Below, one piece after another: positions 17,055 to 26,938 of a stretch of DNA of 64,000 nt. The notes below the pieces were generated by a model. The model was not told the origin of the DNA. It made no database searches and saw only the letters and a list, made by a program, of their open reading frames with translations. Within the stretch, counting starts at the first letter, position 1, and each line of letters begins with the position of its first letter. This DNA comes from Dongia rigui (GTDB lineage: Bacteria; Pseudomonadota; Alphaproteobacteria; Dongiales; Dongiaceae): NCBI RefSeq assembly GCF_034044635.1, contig NZ_JAXCLX010000001.1:1860001-1924000 (forward strand), given 5' to 3'. The translations under genes were made by a program, and so were the position numbers.

Positions 17055-17141
17055 GATGGATTCCCGACTGGCTGGCGAATGCCGCAGGGCTTAACGGGCG
17101 GGACAAGGGGTGGCAAGCAGCGATTTTGGGGGCGACCGATG

Positions 17142-17174
17142 CGCCTGCCGACCCCCTTAAAGGACCGGCAGGCG
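17142..17174. repeat. Inverted repeat in the purH upstream region
   Basis: CGCCTGCCG (17142-17150) pairs exactly with CGGCAGGCG (17166-17174) across a 15-nt loop. It lies 88 nt upstream of purH and 156 nt past the end of the AraC gene. No U-run follows on the minus strand, so a terminator is unlikely; a leader structure or operator is possible. Confidence 0.45.
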
Positions 17175-17329
17175 ACGGTACGGGAGGCGGCCCAGGGGAC
17201 GGCCGGACCGCTTCCAGTTCGCGGAAATCCGAGAGAACGGCTTTCGATGCGAAACCTAGCGAAAGGAGAACCGCGCGTCTTGGACTCGGGCGAAGAATAT
17301 GGGCGATTTGCGAAATTGCGGGCGTTAAT

Positions 17330-18289
17330 TCAACATGTGGTGCGGATTTCACGTGGTGTTGCGCCAAAACGGCGGCGGAAGACCCGGTTAAAATGGGAGA
17401 GATCATTGAAGCCGGCGGCAAAAGCGAGGTCGGCCACATTGCGCGTGGCCTGTGCCGGGTCGACCAGCAGCCGATAGGCCAGCGCCAGGCGCTGCTGGCG
17501 CAGGAAATCGGTGAAGGTCGTGCCGGAATCGGCAAACAGCATCTGGATATAACGGGGTGTCACCTTGTGGCGCCGGGCAAGGCGGGCGATGTCGAAGCCA
17601 TGATCGGCAAGCGAACGCTCGATATCGGCCTTGAAGAGGTCGAGCCGCATGGCGGCCACGGTCTGCCGTGTTTCCGGCGCCAGCGGCCGCGCCGCATCCT
17701 TCCCGAAGGCATGGACGGCAAGCTCCACCAGATGGCGCGACATTGCCGCGGCGAGGACCGGGTCCTGCGCCGTCCCGCCCTTATAGACCAGCTCGGCATA
17801 GCCCATCAGCAGGCCGAGGAGGCCGTCCTCGGGCCGCAGCACCCGCAACGGCACGGAATCGAGATCGGGAATATGCGCGGCGAGCAACGCCCGCGCGAGA
17901 CGCAGGCAACGCACATCGGCCCGGTCGTGCACCATGCGCCAGGGCCGGTCGAGCGGATAGAGCAGGCCGTCACCGGCGCGCACCTCGACCTGCCAGCGGT
18001 TCTCCAGCGTCAGCTGCACGGGGGCCGACATGACATCAAGGATGAAATCGTTCTGGCCGTCGGCCAGCATCGCCTTGCTGCGCGCGCAGGTCAGCGGATC
18101 GGAGATGCCCTCGACAATGCGGATGCCGGGCAAGACCAGCGCGTTGACGGTGACGGTAAAGCCGACTTCGTTGGTGCGAGGGCTGATGTCGATGCCCATC
18201 AATTCGCGCGCCAGGAAGTCGTGCAGATGATTGAGCCGGTGACCCTCCGGCAAGTTACGCGTGTCGATGCTCTGGAATTCCAACGCCAT
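17330..18289 (-). CDS. AraC family transcriptional regulator
   Basis: A 319-residue regulator. The N-terminal two-thirds resembles the AraC_binding_2-type sensory domain (FLARELMGIDISP..., with LLYPLDRPWRM). The C-terminal DNA-binding part holds two HTH units: DIARLARRHKVTPRYIQMLF and NVADLAFAAGFNDLSHFNRVFRR, ending FGATPREIR. The inducer is unknown. It sits between the heparinase and purH genes, which are often adjacent in alphaproteobacteria, so it may be an insertion into that pair. A good minus-strand promoter lies upstream (18332-18359). Confidence 0.88.
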   Translation of the reverse strand: MALEFQSIDTRNLPEGHRLNHLHDFLARELMGIDISPRTNEVGFTVTVNALVLPGIRIVEGISDPLTCARSKAMLADGQNDFILDVMSAPVQLTLENRWQVEVRAGDGLLYPLDRPWRMVHDRADVRCLRLARALLAAHIPDLDSVPLRVLRPEDGLLGLLMGYAELVYKGGTAQDPVLAAAMSRHLVELAVHAFGKDAARPLAPETRQTVAAMRLDLFKADIERSLADHGFDIARLARRHKVTPRYIQMLFADSGTTFTDFLRQQRLALAYRLLVDPAQATRNVADLAFAAGFNDLSHFNRVFRRRFGATPREIRTTC

Positions 18290-18331
18290 TCCGCCATTTC
18301 CCTCAATGACCGGCGCATCCCCAGTCGCGAC

Positions 18332-18359
18332 TCATTATGGCGGCAGGCATTATTGTCAA
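18332..18359 (-). promoter_or_regulatory. Probable promoter of the AraC gene
   Basis: On the minus strand TTGACA (18359-18354) is followed after 16 nt by TAATGA (18337-18332); an overlapping CATAAT gives an alternative -10. The start codon is at 18289, giving a leader of about 35-40 nt. Confidence 0.55.
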
Positions 18360-18485
18360 GCGTGCAGACCATGAGCGGCTGCGCAACCTTTACGGATCGC
18401 ACCATAATGGTTGTCCGTGGATCAAATAGACAATCTGGGTATTAGGTTGCAGCACCTAGAAGGGTCGGCAATGCCGAACCGGCGG

Positions 18486-20216
18486 CTATTTCTTGCCGCC
18501 TTCACGCTGCAGCAGCCAGCGGATTTCCGTCTGATCGCGCTCGATCGTGCCGATGACGACGATCTGCTGCGACCGCCGCACCTGGCCGTTCTGGCCGATA
18601 TGGACACTTTCGGCGAGGGCCAGCTCGGCACCATCGACACGTAGGCGCCAGCCGGAGCCTTTGGGCATCTTGATGAGGGCTGCCTGGCCGTTCTGCGTCA
18701 CCGAGACGCTGACCTGCGGGTGGAGATGGAAGCGCAAAGCGTAGGCGTTGCCACCCGGTCCCACCAGATGCTCTTCGCCCATGAAGTCGTGGCCATCGAG
18801 CGAGAGGTAGAGCTTGCGCCGATGCACCAGGCCGAAGCCTTCCTCATAGCCGTCATGAGAGGTATCGAGCCAGATCTGCCCATCCGTCTCTTCGCGCCGG
18901 CAGGTGACAACCTGGGGCCTCAGCGCCATGCCGCCATGGGGCAGTAGCATCGCCGAATTGGTGTTGTCGACAACCAGCGTCGAATGCGCCGCGGTCGTGC
19001 GCTGCACCTGGCCCCATTCCTTGCTCCAAGGATGGGCGCCGCAATTGACGAACATGCGCTCGTCATCGAAAGAGAGCTCGAAGGAGAGTGTCCCGGCATG
19101 GGCATGGGCATCCAGGCCATGACGCGGCGGTGCGCCGCAATCCATGATGACGACCGTCTTGCCGCGATCGAGGCGCTGGAAACCGGTGAGCGGCAGCTGA
19201 TTGAGCGGGCGCAGCTTGTCGCCGGCGCGCTGGAACAGCTGCACGACATGCAGCGGATCCAGTTCCGGCGTGTCGTTGAACCCAGCCAGCATGGCATCGC
19301 CATGGCTCAACATCAGGAGGACCGACCCCAGGTTGTTGATGGCCATGGAAAGACCGTCGGGCAGCTTGGTGCCGGCGAGTGCGAAGGTATCGCGCAGATC
19401 GATGAGGTGCTGCAGCAGTTCCAGCATCACCTGCGGCGAACGTTCGACATGGCCGCCATCGGCAAGAATTTGTGCCGCCAATGTCGGCCCCAGCAGCGCC
19501 TGGCCCTTCATCAGCCATTTCTCGCCCCGGGGCAGGATGAGGCCTGCCAGCATCAGGCTGATGATGGCCTTCACATGCGCCGCCCCGGCAAGACCGTCGG
19601 GCAGCGCACGGGAGAGATGCTCTGCCTGGCGCGAGAGCGAGAGGAGGAGCTGCGAGCGGAACAGCGCGTCGCTGTTCACCTCGAGATAGCTGTGGTTCAA
19701 GAGGATGTTGCGGATGCGCGCCGCCAGGATATCGGCCCGCCAGGCGAACGCGTCATAGCGCTCGTTCTCATCCAGCCAGCGCATGATCAGCGCCTTGCCG
19801 AGGCTGCGCGCCGATGGCCCGCCCACGGCCCGGAGATCGTTGAGCCAGGCGAAGGAATTGACGATCTCGCGCCAGCCCTCGCTCATCCCCATCGGGTTGC
19901 CGAGGGGCTTTGGCGCCCGTACCACCTCGCCGGCGAAGCGGAATTCGTCGCTGAGCAGCAGCAGGCCGGCCTGCGCGTCGCCCGGCCAGGGCTCAGGGGA
20001 AGGCAATTGCAGATCGCCCGCCGACCGCTTGCCCAAGGTCATGTGGTAGAGGCTGCTCTCATAGACCGGCTGCATCAGGCGCCGCTTGCAGCGTTGCCAG
20101 ATGAGGTTGCCGGGCAGCGAGAAGAAGGTCTGCAGGCGCGGCGCCACCAGCTTCGGCCGCTGGTTACCGCGCCGCTGGCCGGTTTTTTTGGGATCGATGC
20201 CGCTGCCCTCGGCCAT
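18486..20216 (-). CDS. Heparinase II/III family protein
   Basis: A 576-residue protein with an alpha-helical toroid-like N-terminal half and a C-terminal heparinase II/III-like beta domain. Typical sequence is DCGAPPRHGLDAHAHAGTLSFELSF, followed by GAHPWSKEWGQVQRTTAAHSTLVVD, which holds candidate catalytic His/Tyr residues. Homologues are widely conserved in alphaproteobacteria next to rpe and purH. The true substrate is unknown and is unlikely to be host heparin; an acidic polysaccharide or envelope glycan is inferred. No signal peptide is evident. It starts 17 nt after rpe and is almost certainly co-transcribed with it. Confidence 0.85.
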   Translation of the reverse strand: MAEGSGIDPKKTGQRRGNQRPKLVAPRLQTFFSLPGNLIWQRCKRRLMQPVYESSLYHMTLGKRSAGDLQLPSPEPWPGDAQAGLLLLSDEFRFAGEVVRAPKPLGNPMGMSEGWREIVNSFAWLNDLRAVGGPSARSLGKALIMRWLDENERYDAFAWRADILAARIRNILLNHSYLEVNSDALFRSQLLLSLSRQAEHLSRALPDGLAGAAHVKAIISLMLAGLILPRGEKWLMKGQALLGPTLAAQILADGGHVERSPQVMLELLQHLIDLRDTFALAGTKLPDGLSMAINNLGSVLLMLSHGDAMLAGFNDTPELDPLHVVQLFQRAGDKLRPLNQLPLTGFQRLDRGKTVVIMDCGAPPRHGLDAHAHAGTLSFELSFDDERMFVNCGAHPWSKEWGQVQRTTAAHSTLVVDNTNSAMLLPHGGMALRPQVVTCRREETDGQIWLDTSHDGYEEGFGLVHRRKLYLSLDGHDFMGEEHLVGPGGNAYALRFHLHPQVSVSVTQNGQAALIKMPKGSGWRLRVDGAELALAESVHIGQNGQVRRSQQIVVIGTIERDQTEIRWLLQREGGKK

Positions 20217-20233
20217 CGCCGCCGGGCCCGGTT

Positions 20234-20908
20234 TCAGGTTTTCAGGCCGGCAATATTGCCGGCATAGGCTGCGGGGCCACCCTTGAAGGTCGCGGTGCCA
20301 GCCACCAAAACATCGGCACCGGCCGCCACAGCCTGGCGGGCGGTCTCGGCATTGATGCCGCCATCGACTTCGAGGTCGATGACGCGGCCGTTCTGCGCGA
20401 CGCTTACCTTGTCGATGCGGCGGCGGATCTCGGCAATCTTCTCCAGCGCCGAGGGGATGAAGGCCTGGCCACCGAAGCCCGGGTTGACGCTCATCACCAG
20501 GACGAGGTCGAGATCGGGCAGCAGGTAATCGAGGACGTCGATCGATGTGGCGGGATTGAGCGAGACGCCCGCTTTTTTGCCAAGCGATTTGATGAGCTGA
20601 ACGGTGCGGTGCGGATGGGCGCCGGCTTCCGGATGAAAGGTGATGATATCGGCCCCCGCGGCCGCGAATTCGGCCACGAAGGGATCGACCGGGGCGATCA
20701 TCAGATGCACGTCGAAGGGGATCTTGGCGTGCGGCTTCAAGGCCTTGAGGACGCCCGGGCCGATGGTGATGTTGGGCACAAAATGGCCGTCCATGACATC
20801 GACATGGACATAATCGGCCCCGGCGGCGGCGATGGCGGCCACTTCCGCCCCCAATTGGGCGAAATCGGCCGACAGGATAGAGGGGGCGATTTTGGTTTTC
20901 TGCTGCAT
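20234..20908 (-). CDS. rpe: Ribulose-phosphate 3-epimerase
   Basis: A 224-residue TIM-barrel enzyme interconverting ribulose-5-phosphate and xylulose-5-phosphate in the pentose phosphate and Calvin pathways. Diagnostic blocks are [32 protein letters not shown] (metal His and Asp), [18 protein letters not shown] and [12 protein letters not shown]. Length is normal. First gene of the rpe-heparinase unit. Confidence 0.97.
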   Translation of the reverse strand: MQQKTKIAPSILSADFAQLGAEVAAIAAAGADYVHVDVMDGHFVPNITIGPGVLKALKPHAKIPFDVHLMIAPVDPFVAEFAAAGADIITFHPEAGAHPHRTVQLIKSLGKKAGVSLNPATSIDVLDYLLPDLDLVLVMSVNPGFGGQAFIPSALEKIAEIRRRIDKVSVAQNGRVIDLEVDGGINAETARQAVAAGADVLVAGTATFKGGPAAYAGNIAGLKT

Positions 20909-21275
20909 GGCAGCCTAACTAGCATCCGCCCCGCGCCGCGATCAAGGAGAGGTGGGGCCGGGCGTTTTCATCACCAGACGTCGTCCCCCGCGCACTTCAA
21001 ACCCGTCATGCCCGGGCTTGACCCGGGCATCCACTCTTTCCGGCAAACAGTGGATCCCCGGGTCCCCGCCGACGCATGTCGGCATGCGCCGACAGGGCCC
21101 GGGGATGACGACGTAAGGATGGCCCCGCACCGGGCATGACAATGAAAAGATACGAGAAATTGCGCGTTGGCAGCCCTGGCGCATGCCACCCCCGCATTCC
21201 TGGCCCTTTGCCCGGCACCGCCGGACCCTATATTGCTCACCCAACGAATATTCGCCCAAGGAAGTGCCGCATCCC
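20909..21275. other. Divergent gap between rpe and the Atm1-type exporter gene
   Basis: The 367 nt hold repeat family A copy 2 (21005-21109) and then the presumed promoter region of the exporter. An in-frame ATG at 21183 would extend the exporter by 31 low-complexity residues, but AAGGAAG before 21276 supports the later start. Nothing else is evident. Confidence 0.6.
21005..21109. repeat. Intergenic palindromic repeat, family A (copy 2)
   Basis: The left half (GTCATGCCCGGGCTTGACCC onward) closely matches the copy at 5522. The right arm contains an extra inserted hairpin, CCGACGCATGTCGG-type, before ending GGGGATGAC. The insertion makes this copy about 30 nt longer. Confidence 0.8.
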
Positions 21276-23156
21276 ATGGCCGCCCCCCAATCTTCGCCCC
21301 AGTCGAAATCGGCCGGCGACACCAACCCGCACTCCCAATTGCACGCGCTGCAGGCGCTGCTGCCGCATCTATGGCCCAAGGGGCAATGGGATCTGCGCGG
21401 CCGCGTGGTGCTGTCGGTGCTGTGCCTCGTCATCGCCAAGGTGGCCAATGTCTATGTGCCGATCCTCTTCAAGCACATGGTCGATGCGCTGGGCCACCCG
21501 GTCGGCACGACGGCCAGCATCATCGGCATCTCGATCGGCCTGCTGCTGGCCTATGGCGTCGCCCGCGTCATCAGCCAGGCCTTTGCCGAATTCCGCGACG
21601 GCATCTTTGCCAAGGTCGCCCAGCGCTCGATCCGCGCCGTGGCACTGTCGACCTTCCGGCACCTTCATGCCCTGTCCTTGAAGTTTCACCTGGAGCGGCA
21701 GACCGGCGGCCTCAACCGCGCCATCGAGCGCGGCGCCAAGGGCATCGAGTTCCTGTTGTTCTTCATCCTGTTCAACGTGCTGCCGACCCTCATCGAAATC
21801 GGCATGGTCTGCGTCATCTTGTGGACGCTCTATGACTGGACCTATGCCGCCGTCACCTTCGTCACCATCCTGGTCTATATCTGGTATTCGCTTTCGGTCA
21901 CCGAATGGCGCATCCAGTTCCGCCGCGACATGAATGAGAGCGACCAATCCGCCAATACCAAGGCGGTGGATTCGCTGCTGAACTATGAGACGGTCAAGTA
22001 TTTCGGCAATGAGGAACACGAAGCGCGGCGCTATGACGTAGCACTCCAGGCCTATGAAAAGGCGGCCGTCAAAAGCCGCACGTCGCTCGCCCTCCTCAAT
22101 GTCGGCCAGGCCTTCATCATCGCCGCCGGCCTGGTGCTGATGATGGGCATGGCCGCGCGCGGCACCGCGCAAGGGACCATGACGGTCGGCGATTTCGTGC
22201 TGGTCAATGCCTATCTCATCCAGCTTTACCTGCCCTTGAACTTCCTCGGCTTCGTCTATCGCGAAATCCGCCAATCGCTCATCGACATGGAATCGATGTT
22301 TGCGCTGCTGCGCGTCGATATCGAGATCGCCGACAAGGCCGAGGCAAAGCCGCTCGTTGTGGCAAGCGGCGCCGTCACCTTCGAGAATGTCGAGTTCGGC
22401 TACGACCCGCGCCGCCCGATTCTGAAAGGCGTCAGCTTCACCGTGCCGGCGGGGCATAAGCTCGCCATCGTGGGGCCGTCGGGTGCCGGCAAATCGACCC
22501 TCTCGCGCCTGCTGTTCCGCTTCTATGACGTGGATAGCGGCCGCATCCTGATCGACGGGCAGGACATCCGCGACGTGACGCAGAAATCCTTGCGCGATGC
22601 GATCGGCATCGTGCCGCAGGACACGGTGCTGTTCAACGACACGGTCGCCTATAACATCGCCTATGGCCGGCCCAACGCAACGACGGCTGAAGTCGAGCGC
22701 GCGGCGGAACTGGCGCATATCCATGACTTCGTGTTGGGCCTGCCCGACAAATATGAAACCAAGGTCGGCGAGCGCGGCCTGAAGCTCTCTGGCGGCGAGA
22801 AGCAACGCGTCGCCATTGCGCGCACGATCCTCAAAGACCCGCCGATCCTGCTCTTTGACGAAGCCACCTCGGCGCTCGATTCCCATACCGAGCGCGAGAT
22901 CCAGGACAATCTGGCTGAAGTGTCGCGCGATCACACCACGCTGGTGATCGCCCACCGCCTCTCCACCATCATCGATGCTGACGAGATCATTGTACTTGAT
23001 GACGGCCGCATCGCCGAGCGCGGACGCCATGAAGACCTGCTCGCCGCCCAGGGCCAATACGCCGCCATGTGGCGCCGCCAGCAGGAGGCGGCCAGGAAGG
23101 AATTGATGGGGGCTGAATTGATGAGCGGAGGTTCCGGCAGTAAAGTGCCGGCATGA
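21276..23156 (+). CDS. atm1: Atm1-type ABC exporter (Fe-S/heavy-metal, glutathione-linked)
   Basis: A 626-residue fused permease-ATPase homologous to mitochondrial Atm1 and bacterial heavy-metal exporters, which move glutathione-bound species across the inner membrane. The family hallmark NYETVKYFGNEEHEARRYD is present, as are the FLGFVYREIRQSLIDMESMF segment and the helical core of six segments. The ATPase has Walker A GPSGAGKST (about 400), LSGGEKQR (about 505) and LLFDEATSALD (about 524). Start chosen at 21276 (AAGGAAG 11 nt upstream). The stop codon overlaps the meaB start (ATGA), indicating translational coupling. Confidence 0.9.
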   Translation: MAAPQSSPQSKSAGDTNPHSQLHALQALLPHLWPKGQWDLRGRVVLSVLCLVIAKVANVYVPILFKHMVDALGHPVGTTASIIGISIGLLLAYGVARVISQAFAEFRDGIFAKVAQRSIRAVALSTFRHLHALSLKFHLERQTGGLNRAIERGAKGIEFLLFFILFNVLPTLIEIGMVCVILWTLYDWTYAAVTFVTILVYIWYSLSVTEWRIQFRRDMNESDQSANTKAVDSLLNYETVKYFGNEEHEARRYDVALQAYEKAAVKSRTSLALLNVGQAFIIAAGLVLMMGMAARGTAQGTMTVGDFVLVNAYLIQLYLPLNFLGFVYREIRQSLIDMESMFALLRVDIEIADKAEAKPLVVASGAVTFENVEFGYDPRRPILKGVSFTVPAGHKLAIVGPSGAGKSTLSRLLFRFYDVDSGRILIDGQDIRDVTQKSLRDAIGIVPQDTVLFNDTVAYNIAYGRPNATTAEVERAAELAHIHDFVLGLPDKYETKVGERGLKLSGGEKQRVAIARTILKDPPILLFDEATSALDSHTEREIQDNLAEVSRDHTTLVIAHRLSTIIDADEIIVLDDGRIAERGRHEDLLAAQGQYAAMWRRQQEAARKELMGAELMSGGSGSKVPA

Positions 23157-24148
23157 ACGCTGTCGCCGATTCCACCATCAAAGAGCATGCCGCCCAGGTA
23201 ACGGCCGGCGACCGCCGCGCCTTGGCGCGCGCGATCACGCTGATTGAATCGACGCGCGCCGACCATCGCCGCCAGGCGGAGGCCTTGATCGAGGAACTGC
23301 TGCCCAAGAGCGGCAAGTCCCTGCGCATCGGCATTTCCGGTCCGCCGGGCGTCGGCAAATCGACCTTCATCGAAGCTTTCGGCCAGTATGCGATCGCGCA
23401 GGGAAAACGCCTGGCGGTCCTTGCCGTCGATCCCTCCTCGCGCCTCTCCGGCGGGTCGATCCTGGGCGACAAGACGCGCATGGAAGAACTGTCGCGGGCG
23501 GACGCGGCCTTCATCCGTCCCTCCCCCGCCGGCTTGACCCTGGGTGGCGTCGCGCGGCGCACGCGGGAAGCCTTGCTGGTCTGCGAGGCGGCCGGGTTCG
23601 ACCTCATCATCGTGGAGACGGTCGGTGTCGGTCAGTCCGAGACGGCGGTCGCTGAGATGGTCGATTTGTTCCTGCTTCTGCTGCTGCCAGGCAGCGGCGA
23701 CGACCTGCAGGGCATCAAGCGCGGGATCATGGAACTGGCTGACATCCTGGTCATCAACAAGGATGACGGCGATCTTGCCGCCGCCGCTGCACGATCGGCT
23801 GCCGATGTCGCCAATGCGCTGGGCCTGATGCAGCCGCGCCATCAGGGGTGGCGAGCCGAGGTGCTGCGCTGCTCGGCGCTCAAGAATACCGGCATCGACG
23901 CGATCTGGGCGCGGGTGCAGGCCTTCGCAGCGACCCTCAGGCAGAGCGGCGCCTTTGATGCCCAGCGCCGCGACCAGGCCAAGGCCTGGCTGTGGCATGA
24001 ACTTTCCGACAGCCTGATCGAGGCCTTGAAGGCCGACCCCCATGTCGCCCAGCAATTGGGCGCATTGGAAACAAAGGTCGGGTCGGCCAAGATCGCCCCC
24101 GGCACCGCTGCGCGGCAATTGCTGGCCGGGTTCCTCCAGCGGGGATAA
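23153..24148 (+). CDS. meaB: MeaB, GTPase chaperone of methylmalonyl-CoA mutase
   Basis: A 331-residue G3E-family GTPase that protects and reloads the B12-dependent mutase. Walker A is GPPGVGKST (about 63-71). The VLAVDPSSRLSGGSILGDKTRM block, FIRPSPAGLTLGGVARRTRE and the ETVGVGQSE switch are diagnostic, and INKDDGD provides the base-specificity motif. The mutase gene itself is not in the window, so it must lie elsewhere. Start overlaps the exporter stop by 4 nt; an intrinsic terminator follows immediately. Confidence 0.95.
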   Translation: MNAVADSTIKEHAAQVTAGDRRALARAITLIESTRADHRRQAEALIEELLPKSGKSLRIGISGPPGVGKSTFIEAFGQYAIAQGKRLAVLAVDPSSRLSGGSILGDKTRMEELSRADAAFIRPSPAGLTLGGVARRTREALLVCEAAGFDLIIVETVGVGQSETAVAEMVDLFLLLLLPGSGDDLQGIKRGIMELADILVINKDDGDLAAAAARSAADVANALGLMQPRHQGWRAEVLRCSALKNTGIDAIWARVQAFAATLRQSGAFDAQRRDQAKAWLWHELSDSLIEALKADPHVAQQLGALETKVGSAKIAPGTAARQLLAGFLQRG

Positions 24149-24172
24149 AAAAGCCGTCGATGTGACGGTTTT
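24149..24172 (+). terminator. Intrinsic terminator after meaB
   Basis: Stem CCGTC (24154-24158)/GACGG (24164-24168) with loop GATGT, extended by A-U pairs and followed by TTTT. It starts right at the meaB stop codon. Confidence 0.65.
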
Positions 24173-24369
24173 CCCAGGCGCTTCACCTGCGCATCGCACA
24201 TTCCGCTGGGTGTTTGGTCACATTTGCCGCGAAATTAACTAATCGGTTACGCCCTCGTTCCTAAAGTGCCGGGACTGTCATACATCTGTGCGAAATCGCG
24301 GCGGTGGATTTTCCCACCGGGCGGGCAGATCAAGACGGTTCCTCGGGGACGTGGCAAGTAGGTGACGAC

Positions 24370-26379
24370 ATGACGAAATCGTTCGGGATCGCGGCCAAGC
24401 TGGCGATGGCCATCGCGCTCTTTGCGCTGCCGGTCGGCTTCACGATCTACAAACTCTATGAGTCGCAGCAAATTGCGATCGATTTCGGCAACAAGGAAGA
24501 CCAGGGCAACACCTATCTGGGCCTGCTGCGCAAGGCCCATGGCACATTGTTGGCGGGCGGTGACAAAGCCGGCATTGCCGCCACCATCGACCAGGCCGAA
24601 GCCGGATATGGCGCGGGCATGCAATCGGCGGACCTTGCCAAAGAAGCGGTGACGGCCGTTAACGGTGCCGACCCGGCAGCGGCTGCCGCGGCGATCCGGG
24701 CCCTCATCACGCGCGTCGGCGACAAGTCGAACCTGATCCTCGATCCCGATCTCGATTCCTATTACGTGATGGATCTGGTCCTCCTCAAAGTGCCGGACCT
24801 CATGGACCGCGTGACCGAGGTGGCAGGCTACATTCGCAGCCATGAAACGGCGGCGGCAGGCGGCTACACCATCACTGACGTCGCCGAACTGCTGAAGCTC
24901 GATGGCGGGTTCAACACCGTCGTGGCCGGCGCCACGGGGTCGATGGATTCCGCCTATGGCGGCAGCAAGGACAATCTCTATGGCAAGGTCGACATCCTGC
25001 CGGACCGCTTAGGCCAGAGCTATGAGGCGATGAACGCGGCGCTCACTGCCTTCACCGCGTCCTACATGCAAAGCGACCTGGCCGGTGGCAAGGCTAAGCT
25101 CGACATCGCCGCCGTGAACGCTGCGGAGAAGACGGCGCGGGAGGCGATTATTGCCTTCGGCGATGCCAATGACGCGGCGCTTGCCGAACTGCTCGAGGCG
25201 CGCGTCGGCACCTTCGTCACCGACCGCATCGTGACCTTTGCCGTGACGGCCGTGCTGTTTGCCCTGGCCATTTTCGGCACGGTCTGGTTCATCCGCCGCA
25301 ATGTGACGCGGCCGGTGGTGGAACTGGCCGGCATCATGGACGAACTGGCGCAGGACCGCACCGACCTCACCGTGCCGCTGCTCTCGCGCGGCGACGAGTT
25401 GGGGCGCATGGCGCGTGCTGTCGAGACCTTCCGCGAGGGCATCGGCAAGCGTCTGGAACTGGAAAATGCCGCCAAGGCTGAAGCCGAACACCGCGTCGCA
25501 CAGATCCGCGATATCCAGACCCTGTGCAGCGATTTCGACCGCGCCTTCGTCAATGCCGTGGGCTCGATGATGGGCAGCGCCGGCGATCTCAGGCAGGAAT
25601 CGGAAGTGATGCGGGCCGCCGCCCAGACCTCGGGCGCGCAATCGGAAGAAGTCTCGCGCCTGGCCGCCACCGCGGCCGGCAATGCCCAATCCATCGCCGG
25701 CGCCATCACCGAAATGTCGGCCTCGATTTCCGAGATCGGGCGTCAGGCCGAGACCGCGACGCAAACCGCCGAAACCGCCGTGGCACGCGCCTCCGACATC
25801 GGGCGCATCGTCAACGGCCTCACCGAAGTGGCCGGCCGGGTTGCGGGCGTGCTGGGCCTCATCCGCGACATTGCCGGCAAGACCAATCTGCTGGCCTTGA
25901 ACGCCACCATCGAAGCCGCACGCGCCGGTGAAGCCGGCCGCGGCTTTGCCGTGGTGGCGACCGAGGTGAAGAGCCTCGCCAACCAGACGACCGACGCCAC
26001 GGCCGAAATCGAGGCACAGATCTCCGGCGTGCAGCAGACGGCCCAGGAAGCCGCCGACGCCATTTCCGAGATCACCGAGGTCATCCACGGCATGAACGCC
26101 TCGACCGGCGCCATCTTTGCCGCCGTGACCCAGCAATCGGCCGCCACCCAGGAGATCGTGCGCAATGTCACCGAGGCCAGCGCCAAGACCCAGGAGGTGG
26201 CCGAGGTCATCTCCGAGGTGAAGGCCGCCGCCGAGACGACGGGCGAGCGCTCCGGCCATGTGCTGGAGGTGGCCGGGTCGGTCAACGGCCAGGCCGGGAC
26301 GCTGAAATCGGTGGTCGAGCAGTTCCTTGGCCAGCTGATCACCACGGCCGGCCGCGACGCCACCAAACTTCACGCATAA
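24370..26379 (+). CDS. Methyl-accepting chemotaxis protein
   Basis: A 669-residue membrane chemoreceptor. Transmembrane helices lie at about 7-28 and 287-308 and enclose a periplasmic helical sensor of about 258 residues. A HAMP segment follows (about 309-357), then the cytoplasmic signalling hairpin whose tip is [20 protein letters not shown] (about 502-521) with [15 protein letters not shown] after it. The C-terminus lacks a CheR-docking pentapeptide. ATG 24370 (AGGTGA upstream) is preferred to GTG 24304. The ligand is unknown. Stands alone between meaB and rpmB. Confidence 0.92.
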   Translation: MTKSFGIAAKLAMAIALFALPVGFTIYKLYESQQIAIDFGNKEDQGNTYLGLLRKAHGTLLAGGDKAGIAATIDQAEAGYGAGMQSADLAKEAVTAVNGADPAAAAAAIRALITRVGDKSNLILDPDLDSYYVMDLVLLKVPDLMDRVTEVAGYIRSHETAAAGGYTITDVAELLKLDGGFNTVVAGATGSMDSAYGGSKDNLYGKVDILPDRLGQSYEAMNAALTAFTASYMQSDLAGGKAKLDIAAVNAAEKTAREAIIAFGDANDAALAELLEARVGTFVTDRIVTFAVTAVLFALAIFGTVWFIRRNVTRPVVELAGIMDELAQDRTDLTVPLLSRGDELGRMARAVETFREGIGKRLELENAAKAEAEHRVAQIRDIQTLCSDFDRAFVNAVGSMMGSAGDLRQESEVMRAAAQTSGAQSEEVSRLAATAAGNAQSIAGAITEMSASISEIGRQAETATQTAETAVARASDIGRIVNGLTEVAGRVAGVLGLIRDIAGKTNLLALNATIEAARAGEAGRGFAVVATEVKSLANQTTDATAEIEAQISGVQQTAQEAADAISEITEVIHGMNASTGAIFAAVTQQSAATQEIVRNVTEASAKTQEVAEVISEVKAAAETTGERSGHVLEVAGSVNGQAGTLKSVVEQFLGQLITTAGRDATKLHA

Positions 26380-26473
26380 GATGTCATTATGTATGGAAAA
26401 TTCGCCGGGCCCGCAGGGCGGGCGAAGGCCCGAAAGAGGTGGGCCCACAGGGCAGGCTGGCACCGGAATCGCC

Positions 26474-26502
26474 TTGACGTTCCGGGGTTTGCCACGTAAA
26501 AA
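26474..26502 (+). promoter_or_regulatory. Probable rpmB promoter
   Basis: TTGACG (26474-26479), 17-nt spacer, TAAAAA (26497-26502). Predicted transcription start near 26509, giving a leader of about 70 nt that begins with a terminator-like hairpin. Confidence 0.5.
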
Positions 26503-26514
26503 CCGCCCCGAGCT

Positions 26515-26548
26515 GGCCGGAAGCTGATGTTTCCGGCCCCTTTCTTTT
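26515..26548 (+). terminator. Terminator-like hairpin in the MCP-rpmB gap
   Basis: GGCCGGAA (26515-26522) pairs with TTCCGGCC (26531-26538), followed after two C by TTTCTTTT. It may simply end the MCP transcript, but it also lies within the first nucleotides of the leader expected from the promoter at 26474 and could attenuate rpmB. Confidence 0.65.
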
Positions 26549-26580
26549 AGATAAGTGTTTGGATTAGAAGGATTCTCGCC

Positions 26581-26874
26581 ATGTCCCGGCGTTGCGATAT
26601 CACTGGCAAGGGCGTGCTGACCGGCAACAATGTGAGCCACGCCAACAACAAGACGAAGCGTCGCTTCCTGCCGAACCTGCAGGAAACCAAGCTGCTCTCG
26701 GACACGCTGGGCCTCCAAGTCCGCCTGAAGCTGACCACCCACGCCCTGCGCTCGATCGAGCACAATGGCGGCCTCGACAGCTTCCTTGCCAAGACCGCGG
26801 ACAAGAATCTGCCGGACGAAGCGAAGCGCCTGAAGCGCCGCATCGAGAAGGCTGCCGCCAAGGCCGCTGCCTAA
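26581..26874 (+). CDS. rpmB: 50S ribosomal protein L28
   Basis: A 97-residue large-subunit ribosomal protein. It begins [20 protein letters not shown], with the [12 protein letters not shown] block typical of L28, and ends in a basic Ala/Lys helix as in other alphaproteobacteria. AAGGATT-like Shine-Dalgarno lies before the ATG. It is monocistronic: promoter upstream and a strong terminator 28 nt downstream. Confidence 0.98.
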   Translation: MSRRCDITGKGVLTGNNVSHANNKTKRRFLPNLQETKLLSDTLGLQVRLKLTTHALRSIEHNGGLDSFLAKTADKNLPDEAKRLKRRIEKAAAKAAA

Positions 26875-26902
26875 GACTTTTCGTCCTTCCGGACGACGCA
26901 AC

Positions 26903-26938
26903 AAGGCCCGCACCCCAAGGTGCGGGCCTTTTGTTTTG
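26903..26938 (+). terminator. Intrinsic terminator of rpmB
   Basis: A perfect 12-bp stem, AAGGCCCGCACC (26903-26914) with GGTGCGGGCCTT (26919-26930), loop CCAA, then TTTTGTTTT counting the stem-end T residues. Confidence 0.9.

Noticed and set aside
17055-17329. Possible ZTP (pfl) or purine riboswitch upstream of purH
   Set aside because: A hairpin is present, but the conserved pfl core and 3' CCGCCTGGGC-type segment are not seen.
26380-26548. SAM or cobalamin riboswitch in the MCP-rpmB gap
   Set aside because: Several hairpins exist, but none of the conserved loop sequences of these riboswitch classes is present.
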